A DNA stretch of 56,024 bases from Gammaproteobacteria bacterium (GTDB taxonomy: Bacteria; Pseudomonadota; Gammaproteobacteria; HK1): positions 1-56,024 of the forward strand of contig JAJDUQ010000220.1 of the NCBI GenBank assembly GCA_022826505.1, in the 5' to 3' direction. The translations under genes were made by a program, and so were the position numbers. Under the pieces are notes generated by a model. That model was not told the origin of the DNA, searched no databases, and saw only the letters and a program-made list of their open reading frames with translations. This document shows, in pieces, positions 37,307 through 47,978 of the stretch (position 1 is its first letter; the number at the start of each line of letters is the position of its first letter).

Positions 37307-38677
37307 ATGTCAGGACTCGGCAATACCGCGGCCACCATCCGCGACTACGACAACCGGCACTACCTGCACCCCTGGGACGCGCTGTGGCTGCGCGGCGAGG
37401 CGGACCGGACGATCTCGGCGCGCGCCGAGGGCATCTACGTCTACGACCCGACCGGCAAGCGACTCATCGACGGACCCGGCGGCATGTGGTGCTCGCAGAT
37501 CGGGTACGGGCGCCGCGAGATGGCGGACGCGATCGCCGAGCAGGTCATGCAACTCTCCTACCATTCACCCTGGAACACCGCGAGCGAGCCGTCCGCCATG
37601 CTCGCCAGGAAGCTCGCGGAGCTGGCGCCGGGGGACCTGAACAACGTGTTCTTCACCACCGGGGGATCGACCGCGGTGGACACCGCAATCCGGTTCGTGC
37701 ACTTCTACAACAACCGCCTGGGCCGACCGGAGAAGAAGATCGTGCTGTCGCGGGAGAAGGCGTACCACGGGTCGACGTTTCTGGCCGCTTCGGTCACCGG
37801 CAAGGAGCGCAGCCAGAGCTGGTTCGACATGGACCGGGAGCGGGTACGATTCCTGCCGGACGTGAACCCGGCGCTGCGCCCGCCCGGCATGGACATGGAC
37901 TCCTGGTGCGACTCGAAAATTGCAGACCTCGAAGGCGCAATCGCCGAGCTCGGTCCGGATCGGGTGGGTGCATTCGTCGCGGAACCGATCCTTGCCTCGG
38001 GCGGCGTGATCATTCCTCCGCCCGGCTACCATCGGCGCTGCCTGGAAGTGTGCCGCGCCCACGACGTCCTCTACATCTCCGACGAGGTGGTCACCGGATT
38101 CGGGCGCCTCGGCCACTGGTTCGCGTCCGACGACGTGTTCGACGTACAACCGGACCTCCTGACCTGCGCCAAGGGCCTGACGTCGGGCTACCTGCCGCTC
38201 GGTGCGTGCCTGATCTCGGACCGCCTGATGGAGCGAATCAGCGGACCGGAGCACGAGGACGTGCTGTTTTCCAACGGATACACATACTCCGGCCATCCCG
38301 TGTCGTGTGCCGCGGCACTCGCGAACATCGAAATCTTCGAACGAGAGGCGTTGCTCGAACACGTGCGGGCGGTGTCGGCGCATTTTCTCGCCCGTGTCCA
38401 CGCCCTGCGGGAATCGCCGATCGTCGGCGACACCCGGGGGGTGGGTCTGGTCGGGTGCGTCGAAGGCCGGTTCTCCGGCGACGGCGACCGCCTCGCCCTC
38501 GATCGTGAATTCGGCACCCGCATCGACCGCAAGTGCGAAGAGCTCGGTCTGATCGTGCGGCCACTGATGAACATGTGCGTGTTCTCGCCGCCGCTGATCA
38601 TCACCGAAGCGCAGATTGACGAAATGTTCGACATCCTCGAGGAAGCCATACGATCGGTGGCCCGGGAGCACCGGTAG
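37307..38677 (+). CDS. class III pyridoxal-phosphate aminotransferase
   Basis: Omega-amino-acid:pyruvate-type aminotransferase of 456 residues. The N-terminal HPWDALWLRGEADRTI, the FFTTGGSTAVDTAIRF phosphate-binding segment, KAYHGSTFLAASVTG, the ISDEVVTGFGRLG aspartate, and the PLP lysine in LTCAKGLTSGYLPLGA are all present. The start at 37307 follows GGGAGG. Its substrate could be taurine, putrescine or a beta-amino acid, but none is proven. It probably shares a transcript with the MFS transporter upstream. Confidence 0.93.
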   Translation: MSGLGNTAATIRDYDNRHYLHPWDALWLRGEADRTISARAEGIYVYDPTGKRLIDGPGGMWCSQIGYGRREMADAIAEQVMQLSYHSPWNTASEPSAMLARKLAELAPGDLNNVFFTTGGSTAVDTAIRFVHFYNNRLGRPEKKIVLSREKAYHGSTFLAASVTGKERSQSWFDMDRERVRFLPDVNPALRPPGMDMDSWCDSKIADLEGAIAELGPDRVGAFVAEPILASGGVIIPPPGYHRRCLEVCRAHDVLYISDEVVTGFGRLGHWFASDDVFDVQPDLLTCAKGLTSGYLPLGACLISDRLMERISGPEHEDVLFSNGYTYSGHPVSCAAALANIEIFEREALLEHVRAVSAHFLARVHALRESPIVGDTRGVGLVGCVEGRFSGDGDRLALDREFGTRIDRKCEELGLIVRPLMNMCVFSPPLIITEAQIDEMFDILEEAIRSVAREHR

Positions 38678-38812
38678 GAGCCGGGGGGTTCGGAGCGGGA
38701 TTCAACCACCCCGGAGGAGTATTCGACGGGACTCGACCGTTGCCGGCACGGGGCGGCGCCGGCGATCGCGGGACCTTCGATTCGAGGCACAGCGGATTCG
38801 GACCAATCTGAC

Positions 38813-40609
<1,797 letters not shown>

Positions 40610-40614
40610 GCGCC

Positions 40615-41778
40615 GTGCCGCCCGCCCCGAAGCCGGAGCCGGCTCGGTGCGCGGGGCTGTACGTGCACATCCCGTTCTGTTCCGCCGTGTGCCCGTACTG
40701 CGATTTCGCGGTCCAGGTCGGCTCGGCGGTGCAGCGCGCGGCGCTCGTCTCGCTGCTGTGTGCCGAGACGGTGCTGTGGGATGCATGGGAGCGGCCGTTC
40801 GACACGCTCTATCTCGGCGGCGGAACGCCTTCGCTGCTCGAGCCGGACCAGCTCGATCGAGTGCTCGCGGCGATCCGGGGCGGGTTGCCGATCCGGTCCG
40901 ATGCGAGGATCTTTCTCGAAGCCAATCCCGAGGACGTCACGCCGCGGCGCATCGGCGAGTGGCGCTCGCTCGAGGTGTCGTTCCTCAGCCTGGGGGTGCA
41001 GTCGTTCGACGACGGCGAGCTCCGCACACTGGGGCGCCGCCACGACGGGCGGAAAGCCCGCGGCGCGGTCGAGGCCTGCCTCGAGGGCGGCTTCGACACC
41101 GTCTCGGTGGATCTGATGTTCGGGTTGCCCGATCAGGACCTCGCCGTGTGGTCGCGCAACCTCGACACCCTCGCCGCGCTCGGTCCCGGACACGTCTCCT
41201 GCTACCAGTTGACGATCCACGAGGGCACGACGTTTGGACGCCGGCGTGCGAGCGGGCGGCTGGTCGAGATGCCGGAGAGCGGCCAGGCGGACTTCTTTGC
41301 GCACACGCACGAACGTCTCGCCGATTCGGGCTGGGAGGCGTACGAGGTCAGCAACTTCGCCCGCGCGCCCCGGCACCGCTCGCGGCACAACCTGAAGTAC
41401 TGGCGGCACGTGCCCTACCTCGGGCTGGGCCCCTCGGCCCATTCCTTCGACGGTGCGCGCCGGTGGTGGAACCACCGTGCCCTGGGCGACTACGCGGACT
41501 GCATCGATCGCGGCGAACGAGCGGTCGCAGACACGGAATCGCTCGATGGCGAAGCGCTCGCGCTGGAGGCGCTGATGCTGGGGCTGCGCACCGTCGAGGG
41601 CATCGACCTGCCGCGGTACCGGCTGCGGTACGGCGTCGACCTGCCCGGGCTGAATCGCCGGTTGATCGCGGCCCTGGTGGAGGATGGGCTGGTGCACTGC
41701 GATGCCGAAACGCTGCGTCCGACGCTGCGCGGTCTGGCGGTAGCGGACGGACTGGCCGCCCGGTTCCGCCTGGCCTGA
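40615..41778 (+). CDS. hemW: radical SAM heme chaperone HemW
   Basis: HemN-like radical SAM protein, 387 residues, now viewed as a heme chaperone rather than a coproporphyrinogen oxidase. The 4Fe-4S motif is C22-SAV-C26-PY-C29. Other segments are YLGGGTPSLLE, SLGVQSFDDGELRTLGRRH and SVDLMFGLPDQ. It starts with GTG 5 bases after lepA and is probably translated from the same message. The C-terminal domain (winged-helix-like, IDLPRYRLRYG) is complete. Confidence 0.94.
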   Translation: MPPAPKPEPARCAGLYVHIPFCSAVCPYCDFAVQVGSAVQRAALVSLLCAETVLWDAWERPFDTLYLGGGTPSLLEPDQLDRVLAAIRGGLPIRSDARIFLEANPEDVTPRRIGEWRSLEVSFLSLGVQSFDDGELRTLGRRHDGRKARGAVEACLEGGFDTVSVDLMFGLPDQDLAVWSRNLDTLAALGPGHVSCYQLTIHEGTTFGRRRASGRLVEMPESGQADFFAHTHERLADSGWEAYEVSNFARAPRHRSRHNLKYWRHVPYLGLGPSAHSFDGARRWWNHRALGDYADCIDRGERAVADTESLDGEALALEALMLGLRTVEGIDLPRYRLRYGVDLPGLNRRLIAALVEDGLVHCDAETLRPTLRGLAVADGLAARFRLA

Positions 41779-41784
41779 CTGCCG

Positions 41785-41803
41785 TGGCCGGCGGTGACGG
41801 CCA
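41785..41803. terminator. hairpin between convergent hemW and amidohydrolase genes
   Basis: TGGCCG (41785-41790) pairs with CGGCCA (41798-41803) around a 7-base loop, just after the hemW stop and before the convergent amidohydrolase stop. No T-run is seen. Confidence 0.35.
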
Positions 41804-41832
41804 TCGTCGCCGACAGGCTCGATTGCGGCAGA

Positions 41833-43476
41833 TCAGCCCGAACCGATCTCCGAGCACGGAAAGATCCGTCCCCCCACCATGGTCCCCCACACCGGCACCT
41901 CGTGGAGTCTCTCCGGATCCACCGAGAGCGGGTCGTCTCCCAGTATCGCGAAGTCCGCCCGCTTGCCGCACTCGATCGAGCCCAGCTCGGTGTCCAGCTT
42001 CAGCGTGAACGCGGCCCCGATGGTGACGGCGTAGAGTGCGTCCGCCACGCTGATCCGCTCCGCCGCGCCCAGCACCCGCCCGCTCGAGGTCAGGCGGTTC
42101 ACCGCGCACCACGCCGTGAACAGCGGAGCGAGGTGCGTGACCGGGGCGTCGGAGTGGATGGAGTATCGAACCCCGAGCCGTTGCGCGCTCGCCGTCGCGT
42201 CCATGCGCTCTGCCCGCTCCGGTCCCATCGTGAGCGCGTAGTGCTGGTCGCCCCAGTAGTAGATGTGGTTGGAGAACAGGTTGGCGCAGATGCCGAGGCG
42301 CGCCATGCGCCGGAAGTGCGCGTCGTGCGCCATCTGGCAGTGCTGCAGGGTGAAGCGGGCGTCCGGGTCGGGAGCGCCCTTGAGCACCTGCTCGATGGCG
42401 TCGATCGCGGCTTCCGAAGCCTGGTCGCCGTTGGTGTGGATGTGCACCTGCAGCCCGGCCCGGTGATAGGTGTCGATCACGCCCGGCAGCGCGTCCGGGT
42501 CGATGTACCACAGGCCGTTCTCGGCGCCGTTGTAGTAGCCCGGCCACTTGAAGCGGGCGGTGAACCCCTGGATGGAGCCGTCGAGGTGCAGCTTGACCAG
42601 CCCGTACCGCAGCCGCTCGTTGCTCCTCGGAATCAGGGACCTCACCCACTCGACGCCATCGGCCGGGGGACGCGACATGCCGACGAAGGCGGGAACGATG
42701 CGAAGCGGATAGTTGTCGTCGGAGGTGACCTCGACCTGGCCGGCCACCGTCGCCTCGGGCAGCTCGTTGGCCAGGTCCGTCGCGGTGGTCACCCCGGCGA
42801 GCTGAGCGGAGCGCGCGAACCGCCACAGCGCGTGCGGCCGGCCGAACGCGACGGAGCGGTCCTGTCCGAGTGCGCGGTACATGATCGAGCGCAGCGCCGG
42901 CCCCTGCAGTTCGCCCGTGGGCTCGCCGTCCGCGCCCTTCATCACCCCCATCACCGCGACGTCCCGGGTGATGCCCGCCCGCTGCATCAATACCCGGTTC
43001 GCGTTGATGATGTGGCCGCTCTGGTGCATCACGAACACCGGGCGCGTGGTCGACACGCGGTCGAGGTCCGCCACCACCATCCGCCTGCCGTCGAAGAACA
43101 GCGGATCGAGGCCCCACGCCATCAGCGGCGCGTCCGGGTCCGGCAGCGCGCGTTCGGCCTGCTGCAACCTCGCGACGACCTCGTCGATGGACTCGAGTCC
43201 GGGATGGACCACGCGGTCCGGCGCCATCCGGTCGTGGAAGCCGACATAGGTCTCGTCCCAGCCGCTGCCCTCGCGGCTGTGGCAGTGGCCCTCCACCAAG
43301 CCCGGCATGATGACCTTGTCGGCGAACCGATCGTCGATGGCGTGCGGTCCCCAGCCGGCGAGTTCATCGAGCGTGCCGGCGCCGAGGATCCAGCCGTCGC
43401 GGACCGCGACGTGGCTCGCCTCGGGCCGGCGGACGTTCATCGTGATCACCTTGCGGGCAGGGTAGATCGTGAACAT
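41833..43476 (-). CDS. amidohydrolase (YtcJ-like)
   Basis: Metal-dependent amidohydrolase family 3 enzyme of 547 residues. The HxH motif is in PGLVEGHCHSREG; later metal ligands are suggested by VHIHTNGDQA, LQHCQMAH and IHSDAPVTHLAP. The C-terminal GSIECGKRADFAILGDDPL is typical of cytosine-deaminase/dihydroorotase-like proteins. It is on the same strand as, and 115 bases downstream of, the peptide ABC importer genes and may process the imported compound. Confidence 0.92.
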   Translation of the reverse strand: MFTIYPARKVITMNVRRPEASHVAVRDGWILGAGTLDELAGWGPHAIDDRFADKVIMPGLVEGHCHSREGSGWDETYVGFHDRMAPDRVVHPGLESIDEVVARLQQAERALPDPDAPLMAWGLDPLFFDGRRMVVADLDRVSTTRPVFVMHQSGHIINANRVLMQRAGITRDVAVMGVMKGADGEPTGELQGPALRSIMYRALGQDRSVAFGRPHALWRFARSAQLAGVTTATDLANELPEATVAGQVEVTSDDNYPLRIVPAFVGMSRPPADGVEWVRSLIPRSNERLRYGLVKLHLDGSIQGFTARFKWPGYYNGAENGLWYIDPDALPGVIDTYHRAGLQVHIHTNGDQASEAAIDAIEQVLKGAPDPDARFTLQHCQMAHDAHFRRMARLGICANLFSNHIYYWGDQHYALTMGPERAERMDATASAQRLGVRYSIHSDAPVTHLAPLFTAWCAVNRLTSSGRVLGAAERISVADALYAVTIGAAFTLKLDTELGSIECGKRADFAILGDDPLSVDPERLHEVPVWGTMVGGRIFPCSEIGSG

Positions 43477-43591
43477 GGAAGAGAATCTCGCGGTTGGGAG
43501 TGCGGGAATCGGGACCCGGTACTTCCGTCCGTGGTCTCGGCTGTCGGGAATCGATTATCTGGTACTGGAGTGCGCGTCTCACTCCCGAGGA

Positions 43592-44638
43592 TCAGGCGGA
43601 TTGGACAGGGCGCGCCGCGATCGGCACCCCCACGCGGTGGCAGGCGACGCGATGGCCGGGCTCGTGATCGGCGAGCATCGGGGTCTCGCGGCGGCAGCGA
43701 TCGACGGCGATCGGGCAGCGCGACGCAAAGCGGCATCCGCTCGGCGGGTCGATGGGGCTCGGCGGGTCCCCGGTGATGAGGATTCTCTCCGAGCGCGTGT
43801 CCCGGGCCGGGTCCGCCGATGGCACCGAGGACAGCAGCGCCTTCGTGTAGGGATGCAGCGGATTGGTGAACAGCCGTACCCGCGGGGCCTGCTCGACGAT
43901 GCGGCCCGTGTACATCACCGCCACCTCGTTGCACATGTGCTGGATGACGCCGAGATCGTGGGAGATGAACAGGTAGGTGAGCCCGTGCTCGCGCTGCAGG
44001 CGCCGGAGCAGGTTCAGGATCTGGGCCTGCACCGCGACGTCGAGCGCCGACACCGGCTCGTCGCAGATCACGAGCCTCGGCCGGGATGCGAGCGCCCGGG
44101 CGATGCCGAGCCGCTGGCGCTGGCCGCCGGAGAACTGGTGGGGGAAGAGCCGCTGCTGCTCGGGACGCAGACCCACGTCACGGAACAGCTCCGAGACCCG
44201 GTTCGCCCGCTCCGCGGGGGAATCGATGCCCAGCCGGTCGAGCGGCTCGCGCACGATCTCGCTCGCCCGCAGGCGCGGATTCAGCGACGAGTAGGGATCC
44301 TGGAAGATGAACTGCACCGTGCGCCGGTGCTGGCGAAGCGGCTCACCTTCCAGCGTCAGGATGTCGGTGCCGTCGATCTCCACCTGCCCTGCGCGCGCGG
44401 GGATCAGCCGCGCCGCGGCGAGCGCGGTGGTGGACTTTCCCGATCCGGACTCGCCGACCAGGCCGAGGGTGCGCCCGGGCGCGACATCGAAGGAGACCCC
44501 GTCCACCGCGTGCAACTGCGCCGGCTTGCTGAACAGGCCCTCGCGCTTGACCGCGAAGCGCACTTCCAGGTCGCGCACCCGCAGGACCGGACGACCGGTG
44601 CTGCCGCCGGCGCTCGCGGCACTCCGTGCAGCATTCAT
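43592..44638 (-). CDS. oligopeptide/dipeptide ABC transporter ATPase (DppF/OppF-type)
   Basis: Second ATPase of a peptide or nickel-type importer, 348 residues. Walker A is GESGSGKSTTALA, the signature is FSGGQRQRLGIARALA, Walker B is LVICDEPVSALDVAVQ, and the C-terminal oligopeptide-binding-type cysteine cluster is RFASRCPIAVDRCRRETP. ATG 44638 was chosen because upstream residues are non-homologous. It is the last of four transporter genes (permease, permease, ATPase, ATPase). Confidence 0.92.
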   Translation of the reverse strand: MNAARSAASAGGSTGRPVLRVRDLEVRFAVKREGLFSKPAQLHAVDGVSFDVAPGRTLGLVGESGSGKSTTALAAARLIPARAGQVEIDGTDILTLEGEPLRQHRRTVQFIFQDPYSSLNPRLRASEIVREPLDRLGIDSPAERANRVSELFRDVGLRPEQQRLFPHQFSGGQRQRLGIARALASRPRLVICDEPVSALDVAVQAQILNLLRRLQREHGLTYLFISHDLGVIQHMCNEVAVMYTGRIVEQAPRVRLFTNPLHPYTKALLSSVPSADPARDTRSERILITGDPPSPIDPPSGCRFASRCPIAVDRCRRETPMLADHEPGHRVACHRVGVPIAARPVQSA

Positions 44639-44735
44639 GCCCGGGCCGCCCCGCCGTGCCGGCTGGCAGCCCGGCAGCGCGCGCCGATTGCGGACCGCGC
44701 CGACCGTACGGCGCTCGCGGCACCCGGGACGGCGC

Positions 44736-45743
44736 TCATGGCCCGCCCGCCCCCGGATGCCAGCAGGCCACCTGGCAGTGCCGGCCGATCGCACCCAGAA
44801 CCGGCCGCTCGTCCCGGCACCGCTCGCCCGCCCGCGGGCAGCGCGGGGCGAACAGGCAGCGCTCCTTCCCGAACTCCGCGAGCGACGGCACGATGCCGGG
44901 GATCTCGGCGAGATCCTCCGGCTCGTCGGATACCTCCGCGCTCAGGTGCGGCACGCTGGAGATGAGGCCCTGGGTGTAGGGATGGTGGGGTTCGCTCAGT
45001 ATCTCCCTCACCGGGCCCTCCTCCACGATGCGCCCCGCATACATGACCGCCACCCGCTCGGCCATCTCCGCCACCACCCCCATGTCGTGGGTGATGAGGA
45101 TGATGGCGGTTCCGGTCTCCTCGCGAAGCGCCTGCAGCAGGTCGAAGATCTGGGCCTGCACCGTGACGTCCAGCGCAGTGGTGGGCTCGTCGGCGATGAG
45201 GATGCGCGGCCGGCAGGCGAGCGCGATGGCGATCATCACCCGCTGGCGCATGCCGCCCGAGAGCTGGTGCGGGTAGTCGTGCACCCGCCGCCCCGGCAGC
45301 GGAATGCTGACCGAGTCCAGCAGCTCCACCGCCCGCTCCCATGCCGCCCGGCGGGCCAGACCCTGGTGGCGGCGCAGCACCTCGGCGATCTGCTCGCCGA
45401 TGGTGTACACGGGGTTCAGCGAGGTCATCGGCTCCTGGAAGATCATGGAGATCGCGTTGCCGCGGACATCACGCAGCGCCGCATCGGAGAACCGGGTCAG
45501 ATCGTCGCCCTCGAAGTGCACGGAGCCCGCGGCGATGCGCCCGGGCGGCGACGGTATGAGCCCCATGACGGCGAGCGCGGTCATCGACTTGCCGCAGCCC
45601 GACTCCCCCACCAGCCCCAGCGTCGCGCCGGAGTCGAGCTCGAACGAGAGCCGGTCGAGTACCGGCACCGTGCCCTCGCGGGTGGCGAACTCCACCACGA
45701 GGTCGCGTACCCGCAGCAACGGAGCGGTGTGCGACCGGGTCAT
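44736..45743 (-). CDS. oligopeptide/dipeptide ABC transporter ATPase (DppD/OppD-type)
   Basis: First ATPase of the importer, 335 residues. Walker A is [16 protein letters not shown], the Q-loop is [11 protein letters not shown], the signature is [16 protein letters not shown], Walker B is [16 protein letters not shown], and the C-terminal cluster is [15 protein letters not shown]. Its start overlaps the stop of the permease gene upstream by 4 bases. Confidence 0.93.
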   Translation of the reverse strand: MTRSHTAPLLRVRDLVVEFATREGTVPVLDRLSFELDSGATLGLVGESGCGKSMTALAVMGLIPSPPGRIAAGSVHFEGDDLTRFSDAALRDVRGNAISMIFQEPMTSLNPVYTIGEQIAEVLRRHQGLARRAAWERAVELLDSVSIPLPGRRVHDYPHQLSGGMRQRVMIAIALACRPRILIADEPTTALDVTVQAQIFDLLQALREETGTAIILITHDMGVVAEMAERVAVMYAGRIVEEGPVREILSEPHHPYTQGLISSVPHLSAEVSDEPEDLAEIPGIVPSLAEFGKERCLFAPRCPRAGERCRDERPVLGAIGRHCQVACWHPGAGGP

Positions 45744-46627
45744 CGCTGGCGCAGCTTCGGGTTCAGCGCGTCGTTGAGGCCGTCGCCGACGAGGCTGATG
45801 GCGAGCACGGTGATGAAGATGAAGAGCCCCGGGATCGCCACCGTCCAGCCCGCGTCCAGGATGTAGGGCCGGTTGGAGCCGATGATCTGGCCCCAGCTCA
45901 CCACGTTGGGATCGCTCAGGCCCAGGAACGACAACCCCGCCTCGAACAGGATGGCGCTGCCGACCATCAGGCAGGACTGCACCACGATGGGAGGCAGGGC
46001 ATTGGGCAGGATGACGATGAGCATCAGGCCGAGGTCCCGCGCTCCCGCCGAACGCGACGCGGTGACGTACTCCATCTCGCGCAGGCGCAGGAACTCCGAG
46101 CGCGTGACCCGCGCCACCGCGGTCCAGCTCACGATGCCGATGGAGAAGGTGACCATGGCGAGCGAGGCGCCGAACAGCGCCACCAGCACCATCGAGAACA
46201 GCAGCGTGGGAAGCACCTGGAAGAACTCGGTGATGCGCATCAGCACCTCTTCCACCCAGCCCCGGTAGTACCCGGACAGCGCCCCGATGGACACCCCGAT
46301 GAACACCGACAGGAGCGCGGCGGCGAGCCCCACCGCCAGCGTCACGCGCCCGCCGTTGACGATGCCCGCGAAGATGTCGCGCCCGAGGTAGTCGGTCCCG
46401 AACAGGAAGCCCTGCTCCCCGGGCTCGGAGAACGGCGCCCACACCATGTCGTAGGGGTCGACGGTGTAGAGGTAGGGGCCGACGAGCGAGCCTATGACGA
46501 TCACGGTCAGCATGACCAGTCCTGCCACCGCGGCGTGGTTGCGGAAGAACATCCCCGCCGCCTCGGCCAGGGGATGCCGGGCCTTCGGGACTTCCAGCAG
46601 ATCGAGGGTCGCGGTTTCGCTGGTCAT
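45740..46627 (-). CDS. peptide-type ABC permease (DppC/OppC-type)
   Basis: Inner-membrane permease of 295 residues with an N-terminal helix ([20 protein letters not shown]), the [22 protein letters not shown] segment typical of DppC, and the EAA loop [24 protein letters not shown], cited here by its ends. It overlaps the ATPase gene by 4 bases and follows the DppB-type gene by 14 bases. Confidence 0.93.
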   Translation of the reverse strand: MTSETATLDLLEVPKARHPLAEAAGMFFRNHAAVAGLVMLTVIVIGSLVGPYLYTVDPYDMVWAPFSEPGEQGFLFGTDYLGRDIFAGIVNGGRVTLAVGLAAALLSVFIGVSIGALSGYYRGWVEEVLMRITEFFQVLPTLLFSMVLVALFGASLAMVTFSIGIVSWTAVARVTRSEFLRLREMEYVTASRSAGARDLGLMLIVILPNALPPIVVQSCLMVGSAILFEAGLSFLGLSDPNVVSWGQIIGSNRPYILDAGWTVAIPGLFIFITVLAISLVGDGLNDALNPKLRQR

Positions 46628-46641
46628 GACACCGGTCCGCC

Positions 46642-47625
46642 CTATCCCGGATGGCCGAGCTTGATGCGGGGGTCGATGAGGCTGTAGACGAGGTCGGTCA
46701 CCAGGTTCGCGACGATCACCACCAGCGACGAGAAGAACAGGATGCCGAGCACGGTCGGCGCGTCGCGCGCGGTGATCGACTGGAACGCGAGGGTGCCGAG
46801 CCCGGGCCAACTGAACACCGTCTCCACCAGCACCGCGCCCGACACAATGCCGGAGAACTGGAGCCCGGCGAGCGTCACCACCGGCCCCAGCGCGTTGCGC
46901 AGCGCGTGCTTGTAGACCACCTGGAATTCCGAGAGCCCCTTGGCCTGGGCGGTGCGCACGTAGTCGGTGCCGAGCACGTCCAGCATGCTGGCCCGGGCGA
47001 GCCGGCTGTAGAGCGCGAGGAAGATCGACGCCAGCGTGAGCATCGGCAGGAACAGGTGGTGCAGCACGTCGAGCGCCTTGACGAACCATCCGCCCTCCAC
47101 CGTCACGTCCACCATCCCCGCCACCGGGAACAGCGGGAAGATGGAGCAGAGCAGGATGATCAGCATGATGCCGGTCCAGAACACCGGCGCGGAGAAGCCG
47201 AGCAGCGCGAAGATGGTGACCCCGTGGCTCAGCAGGCCGTTCGGCCGGCGGGCCGCGAACACTCCGAGCACCGTCCCCAGCATGATCGCCAGCACCTGCG
47301 CGCTGATCACCAGGAGCAGGGTCGCGGGGAGCCGCTCCAGGAGCAGCTCCGTGACGGGGCGGTTGAAGAAGTACGAGTGGCCGAGGTCGAGGCGCACGAG
47401 CTTGGCCCCGTAGGCGTACAACTGCTCGTGGAAGGGGCGGTCCAGGCCGTAGTCGCGCCGGATCTCGGCGATGGCCTCCGCGTCCGCGCCCCCCATGTCG
47501 CCGGCGATGGTGTCCGCGACGTCGCCGGGGGCGATGTGGATCAGGGTGAAGTTGAGGACCAGGACCGCGACCAGCAGGGCAAGGCCGTTGCCGGTGCGCC
47601 GGAAGAGCATTGCAGCGATCTTCAC
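46642..47625 (-). CDS. peptide-type ABC permease (DppB/OppB-type)
   Basis: Permease of 327 residues, first gene of the importer operon. It begins with a membrane helix ending in HIAPGDVAD, has the [17 protein letters not shown] segment, six predicted helices and the EAA loop [28 protein letters not shown] (cited by its ends [11 protein letters not shown] and [10 protein letters not shown]). No periplasmic binding protein gene lies upstream or elsewhere in the window; the sequence upstream is a gene remnant and the defence island. Confidence 0.94.
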   Translation of the reverse strand: MKIAAMLFRRTGNGLALLVAVLVLNFTLIHIAPGDVADTIAGDMGGADAEAIAEIRRDYGLDRPFHEQLYAYGAKLVRLDLGHSYFFNRPVTELLLERLPATLLLVISAQVLAIMLGTVLGVFAARRPNGLLSHGVTIFALLGFSAPVFWTGIMLIILLCSIFPLFPVAGMVDVTVEGGWFVKALDVLHHLFLPMLTLASIFLALYSRLARASMLDVLGTDYVRTAQAKGLSEFQVVYKHALRNALGPVVTLAGLQFSGIVSGAVLVETVFSWPGLGTLAFQSITARDAPTVLGILFFSSLVVIVANLVTDLVYSLIDPRIKLGHPG

Positions 47626-47978
47626 GCGGGAGATCTCGCGGACGTCGGGTCAGCAGATGAAGCGAGCATGAACTCCGCCGTCGGCGCCTTCGAAGTCGTT
47701 GTCATCGCGGACTTTCCGATTCGGCATGGTCGGATCCGGGCATCCGGGTTCCCGCGATCGCGCGACCGACGACAAGTGGCGCCATGCGTGAATCCGCTAT
47801 TTCCGGGAAGGGGAAAATCCAGATGCCAACCAGGAACCACAACTGTCTCCCCCTGTACACGATACCTTTTGTCGGCATCGATCAATACGGCGAGGCGGGG
47901 TTCCTGATTCTGGTCCATTGTGTTTGTTTCCTTCCATGGCTGCATCCGAGCCTTCCCATTTTCGCATTCAAGTCCGGT
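47626..47978. other. 353-base region at the island boundary
   Basis: Between the importer operon and the DUF499 gene, both on the minus strand. It contains no intact gene, only the short NYN-gene remnant listed separately. It must carry the importer's promoter and the end of the DUF499 transcript. Confidence 0.45.
47871..47918 (-). pseudogene. 5' remnant of a LabA-like NYN-domain gene
   Basis: An ATG at 47918, preceded by a GGAAGGAAACA ribosome-site-like stretch, opens MDQNQEPRLAVLIDAD, the start of a LabA/DUF88-type NYN ribonuclease domain (first catalytic aspartate region). After 16 codons similarity ends abruptly in unrelated sequence, although the frame stays open to 47622. This suggests that a deletion or insertion removed the rest, at the edge of the island. 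Confidence 0.45.
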
